Assembly (NCBI RefSeq): GCF_003086795.1
Contig: NZ_CP026003.1
Location: 888,503-952,502, forward strand
Length of the DNA: 64,000 nt
Reading direction: 5' to 3'
Origin: Stenotrophomonas sp. SAU14A_NAIMI4_5
GTDB lineage: Bacteria > Pseudomonadota > Gammaproteobacteria > Xanthomonadales > Xanthomonadaceae
Part shown: in pieces, positions 1-10,063 of the stretch
How positions within the stretch are numbered: position 1 is the stretch's first letter
Layout: every line of letters begins with the position of its first letter
Position numbers and translations under genes: made by a program
Notes under the pieces: model-generated
The model's database searches: none
The model's input: only the letters and a program-made list of their open reading frames with translations
Told to the model about the DNA's origin: nothing

Positions 1-270
1 GCGCCAGATGTACTGTTCGTTGAGCGTGGAGTTGGTTTCCTCGGCGTTGACGATCACCGCTTCACCGCGCTCGCCCACCGCATTGAGGAAGGTGGCGTTG
101 AGGAAGCTGCCGAGGAAGATGTTGAGCATCGCCAGCGGGAACACCACGATGGCGTAGCCGGGAGCGCGCCGCCACCACGAGACCAGCACCGCCAGCACCA
201 TCGCTGCAAAGAACGTCAGCAGCGGATGCTGCGACGTGAACCAGAGCAGGGCGGAGAGGGCGGTGATCAT
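1..270 (-). CDS. Membrane protein of unknown function, 3' part missing
   Basis: The reading frame starts with ATG at 268-270 and stays open to the window edge, giving 90 N-terminal residues. The sequence shows two hydrophobic stretches (about residues 12-29 and 38-60), separated by a short basic segment (WWRRAPG). This suggests an inner-membrane protein with a cytoplasmic loop. A more polar segment follows (about residues 64-90, GERGEAVIVNAEETNSTLNEQ) and probably opens a soluble domain. It lies 43 bp downstream of glnS on the same strand and could be cotranscribed with it. I do not recognise the family, and no function can be assigned from this fragment. Confidence 0.65.
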   Translation of the reverse strand, partial: MITALSALLWFTSQHPLLTFFAAMVLAVLVSWWRRAPGYAIVVFPLAMLNIFLGSFLNATFLNAVGERGEAVIVNAEETNSTLNEQYIWR

Positions 271-313
271 TGTCGGCAGTGTGCGGGCGCCATCCCGGCG
301 CCCGCGCAGGTCC

Positions 314-2062
<1,749 letters not shown>

Positions 2063-2137
2063 GAGTCGGCGAAAGAGAAAGGCAGAAAGACCAACAGTTT
2101 AGCGCGTCAGGGGCGGGGCTGCCCGGTGGCGTCTGCG

Positions 2138-2200
2138 GTTGCCGGCCAGCGGCCGGCACTACCGCCATCTTCTGGTAGCGCCGGCCGCTGGCCGGCGAAC
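2138..2200. repeat. Inverted pair of GTAG palindromic (SMAG/REP-like) elements
   Basis: Two copies of a GCCGGCC-GCTG-GGCCGGC type palindrome lie head to head. The right one begins with GTAG at 2174-2177 and the left one ends with its complement CTAC at 2159-2162. This is the commonest form of the GTAG-headed repetitive palindromes known from Stenotrophomonas. The pair sits in the divergent spacer between glnS and the DUF2007 gene. Confidence 0.8.
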
Positions 2201-2258
2201 TCACCGCCGGCATTCAGCCCCCGGGCGTATGCTGGACCCCTGTCCCGAGGAGCCGCCC

Positions 2259-2522
2259 ATGCACATCGTGTACAAGGCCGACAATCTGTTCGACGCCCAC
2301 CTGGTCAAGCACGCGCTGGAGGATGCCGGCATCCCCGCGTTCGTGTTCGGCGAGCAGCTGCTGGGCGGCATGGGCGAGCTGCCGCTGTTCGGCGTGCTGC
2401 GGGTCGGCATCCCCGACGTGGCGCGGCCGCAGGCCGAGGAGATCATCGCCGCGTTGGACTTGGGCCAGGGCCCGTCCGACCCCATTTCAGACGCAGACGA
2501 TTGGGCCGGACAGCCGGCGTAG
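2259..2522 (+). CDS. DUF2007 domain protein (putative signal-transducing protein)
   Basis: An 87-aa cytoplasmic protein beginning MHIVYKADNLFDAHLVKHAL. The pattern of a short beta strand, a helix with D-A-x-L-x-K, then a G-I-P-A-F-V-F strand and a late V-x-V-P/I-D-V-A-x-A segment matches small DUF2007 proteins. Their fold resembles PII-type signal-transducing proteins, but the biological role is not established. I chose the ATG at 2259 because GAGGAG lies upstream at 2247-2252. The longer in-frame extension runs back through a GTAG repeat and is unlikely to be coding. The gene is 9 bp upstream of msrA and probably cotranscribed with it. Confidence 0.75.
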   Translation: MHIVYKADNLFDAHLVKHALEDAGIPAFVFGEQLLGGMGELPLFGVLRVGIPDVARPQAEEIIAALDLGQGPSDPISDADDWAGQPA

Positions 2523-2531
2523 GAGCGCATC

Positions 2532-3218
2532 ATGTTGGGAATCAGCCAGGGCATCCTCGGCATCGGGGCCTTCAAGCAGCGCCTGCCGCGCCCGGAAGAG
2601 GCGCTGCCGGGCCGCGACCAGCCGCTGCCGCTGCACAGCAACCAGCACTTCGTGAACAGCCATCCGCTGAAGGACCGCTTCGCCGGCCTGCAGCAGATCC
2701 GCTTCGCGCTGGGTTGCTTCTGGGGCGCCGAGCGCAAGTTCTGGACCGAGCCGGGCGTGTACAGCACCTCGGTCGGCTATGCCGGTGGCGTTACCCCGAA
2801 CCCGACCTATGAAGAGGTCTGCTCGGGCCTGACCGGCCACACCGAGGTGGTGCAGGTGGTGTTCGACCCGGCGGTGGTGAGCCTGGAGCGGCTGATGCAG
2901 CTGTTCTGGGAAAGCCACGACCCGACCCAGGGCATGCGCCAGGGCAACGACACGGGCACCCAGTACCGCTCGGCGATCCACGCCACCGACGAGGCGCAGT
3001 ACGCGGCGGCGCTGGCCAGCCGCGAGGCCTACCAGGCGCAGCTGAACGCGTCCGGCTACGGGCCGATCACCACCGAGATCGTGTATCCGGCACCGGAGTA
3101 CTACTACGCCGAGGATTACCACCAGCAGTATCTGGCGAAGAACCCGAACGGGTATTGCGGGATTGGTGGCACCGGCGTGAGCTGCCCGATCGGGCTGGAT
3201 GTGGAGGCCCCGCGCTGA
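2532..3218 (+). CDS. msrA: Peptide-methionine (S)-S-oxide reductase MsrA
   Basis: Reduces methionine-S-sulfoxide in proteins, using thioredoxin, and so repairs oxidative damage. The catalytic motif GCFWG is at residues 61-65, with nucleophile Cys62. Downstream hallmarks are TGHTE, the motif around YRSAI (GTQYRSAI), and EDYHQQYL near the C-terminus. The last segment ([13 protein letters not shown]) holds two further cysteines that can act as recycling residues. At 228 aa it carries the N-terminal extension of about 55 residues seen in E. coli-type MsrA. The oxyR-ahp peroxide cluster lies 2 kb away, but on the other strand. Confidence 0.95.
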   Translation: MLGISQGILGIGAFKQRLPRPEEALPGRDQPLPLHSNQHFVNSHPLKDRFAGLQQIRFALGCFWGAERKFWTEPGVYSTSVGYAGGVTPNPTYEEVCSGLTGHTEVVQVVFDPAVVSLERLMQLFWESHDPTQGMRQGNDTGTQYRSAIHATDEAQYAAALASREAYQAQLNASGYGPITTEIVYPAPEYYYAEDYHQQYLAKNPNGYCGIGGTGVSCPIGLDVEAPR

Positions 3219-3259
3219 CGCGCGGAGGTCCGCCTGCGGCGGGCAGAAGCCACAGCCTG

Positions 3260-3283
3260 GTAGAGCCGACTGTTAGTCGGCTG
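3260..3283 (+). repeat. GTAG palindromic element
   Basis: GTAG followed by an AGCCGAC-TGTTA-GTCGGCT palindrome, a SMAG-like unit just after msrA. Confidence 0.7.
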
Positions 3284-3315
3284 AACTACAAAGCGGCTCT
3301 GGGTTGCTGATGGTT

Positions 3316-3422
3316 GGGTGGGGCGGTGTGGGTTGCCAGGACACGCCGTAAACCCATCCTTGGGGGCTCGATGGCGCCATCCATGGCGCCAACGGTCCTG
3401 CCAACCCACACCGCCCCACCCC
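3316..3422 (-). repeat. Long hairpin element, copy 1
   Basis: Arms of about 27 bp (3316-3342 and 3396-3422) are complementary with one mismatch. The enclosed loop, read on the minus strand, contains a small perfect hairpin around ATGGAT (GGCGCC on both sides), then CGAGC, and later GGCGTGTCC. The same order of motifs recurs at 3637-3740 on the plus strand with different arm sequences. This suggests a family of structured elements or RNAs. I cannot name the family. Confidence 0.65.
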
Positions 3423-3482
3423 CGACAGTTTCCCGGTGACGGTGGGCAAGAGCATTGGGTTTCTGACGAACTGATGGAAAAG

Positions 3483-3515
3483 AAAAAGGACGCGGCTTTC
3501 GCCGCGTCCTTTTTC
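3483..3515. terminator. Bidirectional rho-independent terminator
   Basis: A 14-bp perfect stem (AAAAAGGACGCGGC, loop TTTC, complement) with five A and five T at its ends, followed by C. It can end msrA transcription on the plus strand and tal transcription on the minus strand. Confidence 0.85.
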
Positions 3516-3535
3516 TTTGGTTCTGCAATGCCTTT

Positions 3536-3559
3536 GTAGAGCGGAGCCATGCTCCGCTG
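3536..3559 (+). repeat. GTAG palindromic element
   Basis: GTAG followed by AGCGGAG-CCAT-GCTCCGCT, a SMAG-like unit. Confidence 0.7.
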
Positions 3560-3636
3560 CGAGCAAGCGAAGCGCGCGACCCGCGTTTGCTCTTCTTTCT
3601 TTCTTCCGTGGCGGGCGGCCACAGGAAACTGTCGAA

Positions 3637-3740
3637 GGCAGGGCGGGTGGGTCGTGCAGGGACGTGAGCCGCATGGATGCGGCGACCGAGCTTACATGGA
3701 CGTACTTGCAGCGTCCCCTGCACGGCCCACCCGCCCTGCC
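3637..3740 (+). repeat. Long hairpin element, copy 2
   Basis: Arms 3637-3664 and 3712-3740 are complementary over about 28 bp with one bulge and one mismatch. The loop starts with the small hairpin CCGCAT-GG-ATGCGG, then CCGAGC, and ends near GCAGCGTCCCC. The 27 bases after CGAGC align without gaps to copy 1 (15 of 27 identical), while the stems differ but stay paired. That pattern is typical of a conserved structure rather than conserved sequence. Confidence 0.65.
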
Positions 3741-3777
3741 AACCGCAAGACCCAGCGCGGCTGTTGCTCTTGCAGTC

Positions 3778-3800
3778 AGTCGACCAACGGTCGACTCTAC
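3778..3800 (-). repeat. GTAG palindromic element
   Basis: The complement of GTAGAGTCGACC-GTT-GGTCGACT, pointing to the minus strand, 45 bp from the tal stop codon. Confidence 0.7.
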
Positions 3801-3844
3801 CCAGCCGAACAGCCCGCCACGAGGGGCTCAGCCGTTCGCCGCAA

Positions 3845-4801
3845 TCACAGTTCCGAGCGGATCCGCTCGCGCAGCGCCTGCAGATCCTTGGCAAACGCAT
3901 CGATACCCGTCGCCAGCTTCTCGGTCGCCATCGGGTCCGCCGCCAGGTCCGCCGCGAACTTCGCCGCGTCGATCGGAGTGACCGCCACGCCGTCGGCCGC
4001 ACCGGCCACCAGCTTGCGCGGCAGCTCGCCGTGGTCGGCGTCCAGCTTCTCCAGCAGGTCCGGCGAAATCGTCAGGCGGTCGCAGCCGGCCAGCGCTTCG
4101 ATCTGCGCGGTCGAACGGAACGAGGCACCCATCACCACCGTCGGCGAACCGCGGCGCTTGAATTCGGCATACACGCCGCGCACGAACTTCACGCCCGGGT
4201 CTTCGTCGATGTTGGCCGGGGTCTGGCCGTTGGCCACGTACCAGTCCAGGATGCGGCCGACGAACGGCGAGATCAGGAACGCGCCGGCTTCGCTGCAGGC
4301 CAGGGCCTGGGTCGGGTTGAAGATCAGGGTCAGGTTGCAGTCGATGCCCTCGGCCTGCAGGATGCGCGCGGCTTCCACGCCTTCCCAGGTCGCGGCGATC
4401 TTGATCAGGATCTTCTCGCGCGGCACGCCGGCATCGGCGTACATCTGGATGAACTGGCGGGCCTTGGCCACGGTGGCCTCGGTGTCGTGGGCCTGGTCGG
4501 CGTCCACTTCGGTGGACACGCGGCCCGGCACCAGCGTGCTCAGCAGCGCGCCGACGCCGATGGTCAGGCGGTCGGCTACGGCGTGCACCACGGCTTCGCG
4601 GTCACCGCCCTGCTGGCGGCCCCAGGCCAGTTCGCGCTCGATCAGCTCGGCATAGACCGGCAGGTCCAGCGCCTTCTTCACCAGGGTCGGGTTGGTGGTG
4701 CAATCCACCGGCTGCAGGCGCTTGATCGCGTCGTAGTCACCGGTATCGGCGACAACCACCGACAGTTCGCGCAGCTGGGACAGTTTGGACGGGGTACTCA
4801 T
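3845..4801 (-). CDS. tal: Transaldolase
   Basis: Transfers a dihydroxyacetone unit between sugar phosphates in the non-oxidative pentose phosphate pathway, in the cytoplasm. At 318 aa it has the length of TalB-type enzymes. The Schiff-base lysine is predicted at residue 134 in [11 protein letters not shown]. The N-terminal signature DCTTNPTLV is at residues 33-41, and CNLTLIF follows the active-site strand. I chose the ATG at 4801 because AGGAG lies 6-10 bases upstream on the minus strand. A longer frame exists but overlaps the rnk end and has no family support. rnk lies 50 bp upstream on the same strand. Confidence 0.96.
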   Translation of the reverse strand: MSTPSKLSQLRELSVVVADTGDYDAIKRLQPVDCTTNPTLVKKALDLPVYAELIERELAWGRQQGGDREAVVHAVADRLTIGVGALLSTLVPGRVSTEVDADQAHDTEATVAKARQFIQMYADAGVPREKILIKIAATWEGVEAARILQAEGIDCNLTLIFNPTQALACSEAGAFLISPFVGRILDWYVANGQTPANIDEDPGVKFVRGVYAEFKRRGSPTVVMGASFRSTAQIEALAGCDRLTISPDLLEKLDADHGELPRKLVAGAADGVAVTPIDAAKFAADLAADPMATEKLATGIDAFAKDLQALRERIRSEL

Positions 4802-4851
4802 TACGGCTCCTGGTGCAGGGAAATCGAATCGCGCGCGGTGCGCAGCGGTAA

Positions 4852-5256
4852 TCAGGGACGGTCGTTGTGGACCGCAGTCACGCGCAGGCGCAGCTTGCGG
4901 CCGCCGGGCGCGTTCCAATCGATGCTCTGGCCGATGGCCAGGCCAAGCAGGGCGCTGCCGACCGGGGCCAGCACGGAAACCTTGCCTTCATCGACATTGG
5001 CTTCGCGGGGGAAGACCAGGGTCAGGACATGCGTCTCGCCCGACACTTCATCTTCGCACTCCACGCGCGAATGCATCATGACGATGCCTTCGGGAATCTG
5101 GTCCGGCGCCAGCACGGTGGCCCGGTTGAGTTCTTCGGCAAGCGCGAGCGCGGCAGGCGTCTGGCTCAGCGCGGGCGAATCAAGCATGGCCTCGAGGCGG
5201 TCCATGTCGAAGGTCGACACAGTGATGGACGGCGGCAGGCCGCTGGCGGTGTTCAT
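4852..5256 (-). CDS. rnk: Nucleoside diphosphate kinase regulator (Rnk, GreA/GreB-like C-terminal domain)
   Basis: A 134-aa cytoplasmic protein of the Rnk family. In other bacteria Rnk binds RNA polymerase through a GreA/GreB-like C-terminal domain and influences nucleoside diphosphate kinase levels. Here the N-terminal helix ([21 protein letters not shown]) is followed by the GreA-type beta domain. Visible signatures are [12 protein letters not shown], then [22 protein letters not shown] and a final basic strand. The ATG at 5256 has AAGGAG upstream. Rnk lacks the long coiled coil of true Gre factors, which fits its length. Confidence 0.88.
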   Translation of the reverse strand: MNTASGLPPSITVSTFDMDRLEAMLDSPALSQTPAALALAEELNRATVLAPDQIPEGIVMMHSRVECEDEVSGETHVLTLVFPREANVDEGKVSVLAPVGSALLGLAIGQSIDWNAPGGRKLRLRVTAVHNDRP

Positions 5257-5287
5257 GGTGGTGCTCCTTGATTGAAAGCCATGCAAA

Positions 5288-5311
5288 AGGCGGCACCACC
5301 TGGCGCCGCCT
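5288..5311 (-). terminator. Probable rho-independent terminator of oxyR
   Basis: On the minus strand a 10-bp stem (AGGCGGCGCC, loop AGGT, GGTGCCGCCT with one G-U pair) is followed by TTTTGC. It lies about 70 bp after oxyR and just before rnk. Confidence 0.6.
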
Positions 5312-5379
5312 GACTGTATTGTGGGGACAAATGCGGCCGGAATCGACTCCCGCCGCAACAGCGCGCCGGCGCTGCCGGA

Positions 5380-6345
5380 TCAGCCGTTCAGCAGCGGGCC
5401 GGACACGTCCGGTGCTGCGCCGGCCGGCACGCCCTCGGCATCGAGGGTGAACAGTGCCTGCGGCAGGCGCTTGAACTGGTCGGCCAGCTCCAGCAGGAAG
5501 CCGTGCATGGCCGAGCTGCGCCGCCAGACCATGGCGATGCGCCGGCTGGGGCGGCCTTCGCCGGTGAAGTCGAGCAGGCGGATGTTGTTCGAACGCGGCA
5601 CCGGCGGCTGCACCGACAGGCTCGGCAGCAGGGTGATGCCGACGTCGGCGGCGACCATCTGCCGCAGCGTTTCCAGGCTGGTGGCGCGGAATTCGGATTT
5701 CTCGTTGGCGCCGAACAGGCGGCAGACTTCCAGCGCCTGGTCACGCAGGCAGTGGCCGTCTTCCAGCAGCAGCAGTTTCTGCGTGGCCAGCTCCTGCACG
5801 TCCAGGTGTTCGCGGCGGGCCAGCGGATGGCGGCCGGACACGGCCAGCAGGAACGGTTCCTCGAACAGGAATTCGGCATGCAGCTGGTCGTCGATCACCG
5901 GCAGCGCCAGCAGCGCGGCGTCCAGCTTGCCTTCGCGCAGGCGCTCCAGCAGCACGTCGCTCTTTTCCTCGACCAGCAGCAGTTCCAGTTCGGGGAAGCG
6001 GTCGCGGATGCGCGGGATCACATGCGGCAGCAGGTAGGGGCCCAGGGTCGGGAAGATCCCCAGGCGCACCGTACCGGCTTCCGGGTCGCGGCTGCGTCGC
6101 GCCGCTTCCTTCAGCTGTTCCACTTCGGACACGATCACCCGTGCGCGCATCGCCGCTTCCTGCCCGGCCGGGGTCAGCATCACCTTGCGCGGTGCGCGTT
6201 CCACCAGCGGTACGCCCAGCTCCTCTTCCAGCTTGCGGATCTGGGTGGACAGCGTGGGCTGGCTGACGAAACAGGACGCGGCGGCCCGGCCGAAGTGCTT
6301 GTGATCGGCCAGGGCCACCAGGTATTTCAGATCGCGAAGATTCAT
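5380..6345 (-). CDS. oxyR: Hydrogen-peroxide-sensing LysR-type regulator OxyR
   Basis: A LysR-family activator that responds to H2O2 by forming an internal disulfide. At 321 aa it has an N-terminal winged helix-turn-helix (about residues 1-60, MNLRDLKYLVALADHKHFGRAA) and a ligand domain. The two redox cysteines fall exactly at 199 and 208 in GHCLRDQALEVC, the positions known from E. coli OxyR. It lies directly downstream of ahpF on the same strand. In Xanthomonas the same ahpC-ahpF-oxyR order is known, and OxyR controls ahpC. A short C-terminal tail rich in Ala, Gly and Pro is variable in the family. Confidence 0.96.
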   Translation of the reverse strand: MNLRDLKYLVALADHKHFGRAAASCFVSQPTLSTQIRKLEEELGVPLVERAPRKVMLTPAGQEAAMRARVIVSEVEQLKEAARRSRDPEAGTVRLGIFPTLGPYLLPHVIPRIRDRFPELELLLVEEKSDVLLERLREGKLDAALLALPVIDDQLHAEFLFEEPFLLAVSGRHPLARREHLDVQELATQKLLLLEDGHCLRDQALEVCRLFGANEKSEFRATSLETLRQMVAADVGITLLPSLSVQPPVPRSNNIRLLDFTGEGRPSRRIAMVWRRSSAMHGFLLELADQFKRLPQALFTLDAEGVPAGAAPDVSGPLLNG

Positions 6346-6418
6346 CGTAAGACCCCAGGGGTAACGGACCGGCTTACCCAGCAGGCAATGGTGCCCCCGA
6401 TACCCTGGGAACGAATGA

Positions 6419-8011
6419 TCAGGCCGCCTCGGCCACCGCGCCGCTGCCCTTGCTCACGGACGAACGGATCAGGTGGTCGAAGGCGCTCAGTGCCGCGGTG
6501 GAACCGGCGCCCATGGCGATGATGATCTGCTTGTAGGGTACCGTGGTGCAATCGCCTGCGGCGAACACGCCCGGCAGGTTGGTCTGCCCGCGGTCATCGA
6601 TGACGATCTCGCCACGCGGCGACAGCGCCACGCTGTCCTTCAGCCATTCGGTGTTGGGCAGCAGGCCGATCTGCACGAAGATGCCTTCCAGTTCGACCCG
6701 GTGGGCATCGCCGCCGACGCGGTCCTTGTAGACCAGGCCGGTGACGCGGCTGCCATCGCCGAGCACTTCGGTGGTCTGCGCGCTGGTCAGCACGGTCACA
6801 TTGCCCAGGCTGCGCAGCTTCTTCTGCAGCACTTCATCGGCGCGCAGGCTGGAATCGAACTCCAGCAGGGTCACATGCGACACGATGCCGGCCAGATCGA
6901 TGGCCGCTTCCACGCCGGAGTTGCCGCCGCCGATCACCGCCACGCGCTTGCCCTTGAACAGCGGGCCGTCGCAGTGCGGGCAGTAGGCCACGCCCTTGTT
7001 GCGGTACTGGTCCTCACCCGGCACATTCATCTGCCGCCAGCGTGCGCCGGTGGAGAGGATGACCGAGCGCGACTTCAGCACCGCACCGTTTTCCAGCTGC
7101 ACCTGCACCAGGCCGTCTTCGCCGGCCGGCACCAGCGCGGTGGCGCGCTGCAGGTCCATGATGTCCACCTCGTACTCGCGCACGTGCTGTTCCAGCGCGG
7201 TGGCCAGCTTCGGGCCCTCGGTCTCCTTCACCGAAATGAAGTTCTCGATCGCCATCGTGTCCAGCACCTGGCCACCGAAACGCTCGGCAGCGATGCCGGT
7301 GCGGATGCCCTTGCGCGCGGCGTAGATGGCCGCTGCGGCACCGGCCGGGCCACCGCCGACCACCAGCACGTCGAAGGCGTCCTTGGCGGCGATCTTCTCG
7401 GCGTCGCGCTTGCCGGCGTTGGTATCCAGCTTGGCCACGATCTGTTCCAGGGTCATGCGGCCCTGGTCGAACACTTCACCGTTGAGGTACACGGTGGGCA
7501 CGGACATGATCTCGCGCTTCTCCACTTCGTCCTGGAACAGCGCGCCGTCGATGGCCACGTGCTGGATGCGCGGGTTGAGCACGGCGGCCAGGTTCAGCGC
7601 CTGCACCACGTCCGGGCAGTTCTGGCAGGACAGCGAGAAGTAGGTCTCGAAGCGGTAGTCGCCTTCCAGGTTCTGCACCTGCTCGATCAGCTCGGCGGTG
7701 GCCTTGGACGGGTGGCCGCCGACCTGCAGCAGGGCCAGCACCAGCGAGGTGAACTCGTGGCCCATCGGCAGGCCGGCGAAGGTCAGGTGGATGTCCTGGC
7801 CCGGGGTGCCGAGGTCGAAGGACGGCACGCGGCCCTGGCCGTCGCGCAGGACCTGCAGCGAGATCCTGTCCGACAGGCTTTCCAGGGTCTGCAGCAGTTC
7901 CAGCATTTCCTGCGACTTGGCACCGTCATCGGCGTGCGCGGTGATCTGGATCGGGCGGGTCACGCGCTCCAGATAGGTCTTCAGCTGCGACTGCAGGTTG
8001 GCGTCCAACAT
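6419..8011 (-). CDS. ahpF: Alkyl hydroperoxide reductase flavoprotein subunit AhpF
   Basis: An NADH-dependent flavoprotein that reduces the peroxiredoxin AhpC. The 530-aa chain has the full AhpF layout. The N-terminal double thioredoxin-like domain carries Cys129-Gln-Asn-Cys132. The FAD-binding GGGPAG begins at about residue 219. The thioredoxin-reductase-like redox centre is CPHC at 344-347, and an NAD-binding GGGNSG motif follows. The C-terminal FAD motif is [15 protein letters not shown]. Start and length fit the family. It lies 228 bp after ahpC, and an inverted repeat in that gap may tune its level relative to ahpC. Confidence 0.97.
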   Translation of the reverse strand: MLDANLQSQLKTYLERVTRPIQITAHADDGAKSQEMLELLQTLESLSDRISLQVLRDGQGRVPSFDLGTPGQDIHLTFAGLPMGHEFTSLVLALLQVGGHPSKATAELIEQVQNLEGDYRFETYFSLSCQNCPDVVQALNLAAVLNPRIQHVAIDGALFQDEVEKREIMSVPTVYLNGEVFDQGRMTLEQIVAKLDTNAGKRDAEKIAAKDAFDVLVVGGGPAGAAAAIYAARKGIRTGIAAERFGGQVLDTMAIENFISVKETEGPKLATALEQHVREYEVDIMDLQRATALVPAGEDGLVQVQLENGAVLKSRSVILSTGARWRQMNVPGEDQYRNKGVAYCPHCDGPLFKGKRVAVIGGGNSGVEAAIDLAGIVSHVTLLEFDSSLRADEVLQKKLRSLGNVTVLTSAQTTEVLGDGSRVTGLVYKDRVGGDAHRVELEGIFVQIGLLPNTEWLKDSVALSPRGEIVIDDRGQTNLPGVFAAGDCTTVPYKQIIIAMGAGSTAALSAFDHLIRSSVSKGSGAVAEAA

Positions 8012-8083
8012 GGTCTTCTCCTGGCTTCAGGCAAACAGGGGGCGTGGCACCGCTGTGAAAGGTAGCGGACCAGCGAGGGGGTA

Positions 8084-8167
8084 GGGGTGAACCCAAGGCA
8101 GCAGAGACAGCTGTGGAAGGGGCTGGCGAGCGATGGCTTGCTTGCTCGGCTGTCTTGGGTTCACCCC
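8084..8167. other. Inverted repeat between ahpC and ahpF
   Basis: GGGGTGAACCCAAG at 8084-8097 is perfectly repeated in inverted form at 8154-8167. Shorter complementary patches (AGACAGC and GCTGTCT) lie just inside. The transcript from ahpC into ahpF could fold into one long stem here. There is no U-run, so it may be a partial terminator or an RNA-stability or processing element. Confidence 0.5.
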
Positions 8168-8239
8168 CACGCCGGCGTGGGGCCGGCACGGGGATGAGGA
8201 GCGCACCGCGGCGTGGGGCCGCGGCAGGCCGGTCCTGCT

Positions 8240-8803
8240 TTAGATCTTGCCGACCAGGTCCAGCGACGGGGTCAGGGTCTTCTCGCCTTCCTTCCACTTG
8301 GCCGGGCAGACCTGGTTCGGGTTGGCGGCGGTGAACTGGGCAGCCTTCAGCTTGCGCAGGGTCTCGGACACGTCACGGGCGATCTCGTTGGAGTGGATCT
8401 CCAGGGTCTTGATCACGCCTTCCGGGTTGATGATGAAGGTGCCGCGCAGGGCCAGGCCTTCTTCTTCAATGTGCACGCCGAAGGCGCGGGTCAGCTTGTG
8501 GGTCGGGTCGCCGACCAGCGGGAACTGGGCCTTGCCGACGGCCGGCGAGGTTTCGTGCCACACCTTGTGCGAGAAGTGGGTGTCGGTGGTGACGATGTAG
8601 ACCTCGGCACCGGCCTTCTTGAACTCGGCGTAATGCTCGGCGGCGTCTTCAATCTCGGTCGGGCAGTTGAAGGTGAAGGCGGCCGGCATGAAGATCAGGA
8701 CGGACCACTGGCCCTTCAGGCTGGCATCGGAAACCTTGATGAACTCGCCGTTGTGGTAGGCGTTGGCTTCGAACGGCTGGATCTGGGTGTTGATGAGGGA
8801 CAT
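8240..8803 (-). CDS. ahpC: Alkyl hydroperoxide reductase peroxiredoxin subunit AhpC
   Basis: A typical 2-Cys peroxiredoxin that reduces H2O2 and organic peroxides and is re-reduced by AhpF. At 187 aa it is identical in length to E. coli AhpC. The peroxidatic cysteine is Cys47 in AAFTFNCPTE and the resolving cysteine is Cys166 in ANPNQVCPAKW. The GGVG/YF-type helix that makes 2-Cys peroxiredoxins sensitive is not evident in the short C-terminal tail. The gene heads the ahpC-ahpF cluster, and candidate OxyR half-sites lie about 80-110 bp upstream. Confidence 0.97.
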   Translation of the reverse strand: MSLINTQIQPFEANAYHNGEFIKVSDASLKGQWSVLIFMPAAFTFNCPTEIEDAAEHYAEFKKAGAEVYIVTTDTHFSHKVWHETSPAVGKAQFPLVGDPTHKLTRAFGVHIEEEGLALRGTFIINPEGVIKTLEIHSNEIARDVSETLRKLKAAQFTAANPNQVCPAKWKEGEKTLTPSLDLVGKI

Positions 8804-8881
8804 CGTTTTTCCTCTGGGTGAAGGGGAGTGGGTGAATCGACAGGAGCTAGGTTACCGATTCATCAGTGATAAGAACAATGC

Positions 8882-8914
8882 ATTGATTTCATCTATTTGA
8901 TAGGTCGAGTCTAT
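8882..8914 (-). promoter_or_regulatory. Candidate OxyR binding sites upstream of ahpC
   Basis: Two ATAG-N7-CTAT-type motifs stand in tandem: ATTG-N7-CTAT at 8882-8896 and ATAG-N7-CTAT at 8900-8914. Classical OxyR sites consist of four half-sites, each separated by 7 bases. Here the two pairs are only 3 bases apart, so binding geometry may differ. The location, 79-111 bp before the ahpC start, supports the call. Confidence 0.5.
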
Positions 8915-9057
8915 TGAAGTGTGATGAGCCTGCCATGAGTCCGGTCGCCGCCATCCTGCAAGTGATTGTATGGAAAGGGAAAACTTGGCGGGCCGTGAAG
9001 ATGGGCCGATAGCCCCTCCTTATGCCGCCCCGCCGGACCTGAACGAATCCCGCGTTT

Positions 9058-9148
9058 GTAGAGCCGAGCCCGCGCTCGGTTGCGTCGCTCCGTAGAGTCG
9101 AGCTTGCTCGACTGCTCTGCCGGCGCAGTCGAGCAAGCTCGACTCTAC
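9058..9148. repeat. Three GTAG palindromic elements
   Basis: A GTAG unit with a GCCGAGC palindrome at 9058-9081 is followed by a facing pair based on GAGTCGAGC-TTGCTCGACT (9093-9148). The facing pair can form one extended hairpin about 10 bp before the prmC start codon. Confidence 0.75.
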
Positions 9149-9157
9149 AATTGAGGC

Positions 9158-10015
9158 ATGTCCTTCAAAACAGAACCCACCCTGCGCCAGGCCGTAGCCG
9201 ACGCCAGCGCCCGCCTCGGCGGCATCGACGCCCGCCACGAGGCCGAACTGCTGCTGCTGCACGTGCTGGACCGGCCGCGCAGCTGGCTGTTCGCCCACGC
9301 CACCGATCCGCTGCCCGCCACCGATCTGGCGGCCTTCGAGGTCCTGCTGGCGCGCCGTGTGGCCGGCGAACCGGTGGCCTACCTGACCGGCCGCCGCGGC
9401 TTCTGGACGCTGGACCTGGAGGTCGACCCCTTCACCCTGATTCCGCGCCCGGAAACCGAGCTGCTGGTCGAGCTGGCGCTGGAGCGCCTGCCGGCCGATC
9501 GCAACCTGCAGGTGGCCGACCTCGGCACCGGCAGCGGCGCCATTGCCCTGGCCCTGGCCAGCGAGCGCCCGCAGGCCCAGGTGCTGGCCACCGACGCCAG
9601 CTACGGCGCGCTGGCGATGGCCGCGCGCAATGCCGCCCGCCATGAACTGGGCAACGTGCGCTTCGCCGAAGGCGGGCACGACTGGTATGGGCCGCTGCAG
9701 GGCCAGCGCTTCGATCTGATCGCCAGCAACCCGCCGTACATCGCCAGCGATGACCCGCACCTGCAGCAGGGCGACCTGCGTTTCGAACCGGCCACCGCGC
9801 TGGCGTCCGGCGTGGATGGGCTGGATGACATCCGCCGCATCGTCGCCGGCGGCCAGGCGCACCTGCTGCCCGGCGGCTGGCTGCTGATCGAGCACGGCTG
9901 GGACCAGAGCGAGGCGATCCGCGCGCTGTTCGAGCAGGCCGGCTATGCGCAGGTGCGGACCGCGCAGGACCTGGAGCAGCGCGACCGCATCACCCTGGGC
10001 CAGCGCCCGGCCTAG
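9158..10015 (+). CDS. prmC: Release factor N5-glutamine methyltransferase
   Basis: Methylates the glutamine of the GGQ motif in release factors RF1 and RF2. The chain is 285 aa. An N-terminal helical domain (about 1-80) leads to an SAM-dependent methyltransferase core. [14 protein letters not shown] at 121-134 is the SAM motif I. The substrate-amide motif NPPY is at 191-194. A conserved RPETELLVE segment (97-105) precedes the core. Its substrate RF1 (prfA) is encoded elsewhere in this window at 35-36 kb. A SMAG-type hairpin lies immediately upstream of the start. Confidence 0.95.
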   Translation: MSFKTEPTLRQAVADASARLGGIDARHEAELLLLHVLDRPRSWLFAHATDPLPATDLAAFEVLLARRVAGEPVAYLTGRRGFWTLDLEVDPFTLIPRPETELLVELALERLPADRNLQVADLGTGSGAIALALASERPQAQVLATDASYGALAMAARNAARHELGNVRFAEGGHDWYGPLQGQRFDLIASNPPYIASDDPHLQQGDLRFEPATALASGVDGLDDIRRIVAGGQAHLLPGGWLLIEHGWDQSEAIRALFEQAGYAQVRTAQDLEQRDRITLGQRPA

Positions 10016-10063
10016 AATGGAGGTTCTCCTGCCTCGGCAGGGCATCACCCTGGAGCTGCAAGC

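Larger units (their letters stand above)
3219..3844. other. Repeat-rich gap between msrA and tal
   Basis: These 626 bases separate the convergent genes msrA and tal and contain no credible protein gene. They hold GTAG palindromes (3260-3283, 3536-3559, 3778-3800), a bidirectional terminator (3483-3515) and two long imperfect hairpins (3316-3422 and 3637-3740). The open frames crossing it are low-complexity shadows that read through these palindromes. Confidence 0.8.
8804..9157. other. Divergent spacer between ahpC and prmC
   Basis: These 354 bases hold the ahpC promoter region with candidate OxyR sites (8882-8914) and three GTAG palindromes (9058-9148) just before prmC. The remainder shows no coding sequence. 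Confidence 0.7.

Noticed and set aside
3273..4002. Several open frames of 100-240 codons in the msrA-tal gap
   Set aside because: They read through palindromes and hairpin arms and have no family resemblance or ribosome site.
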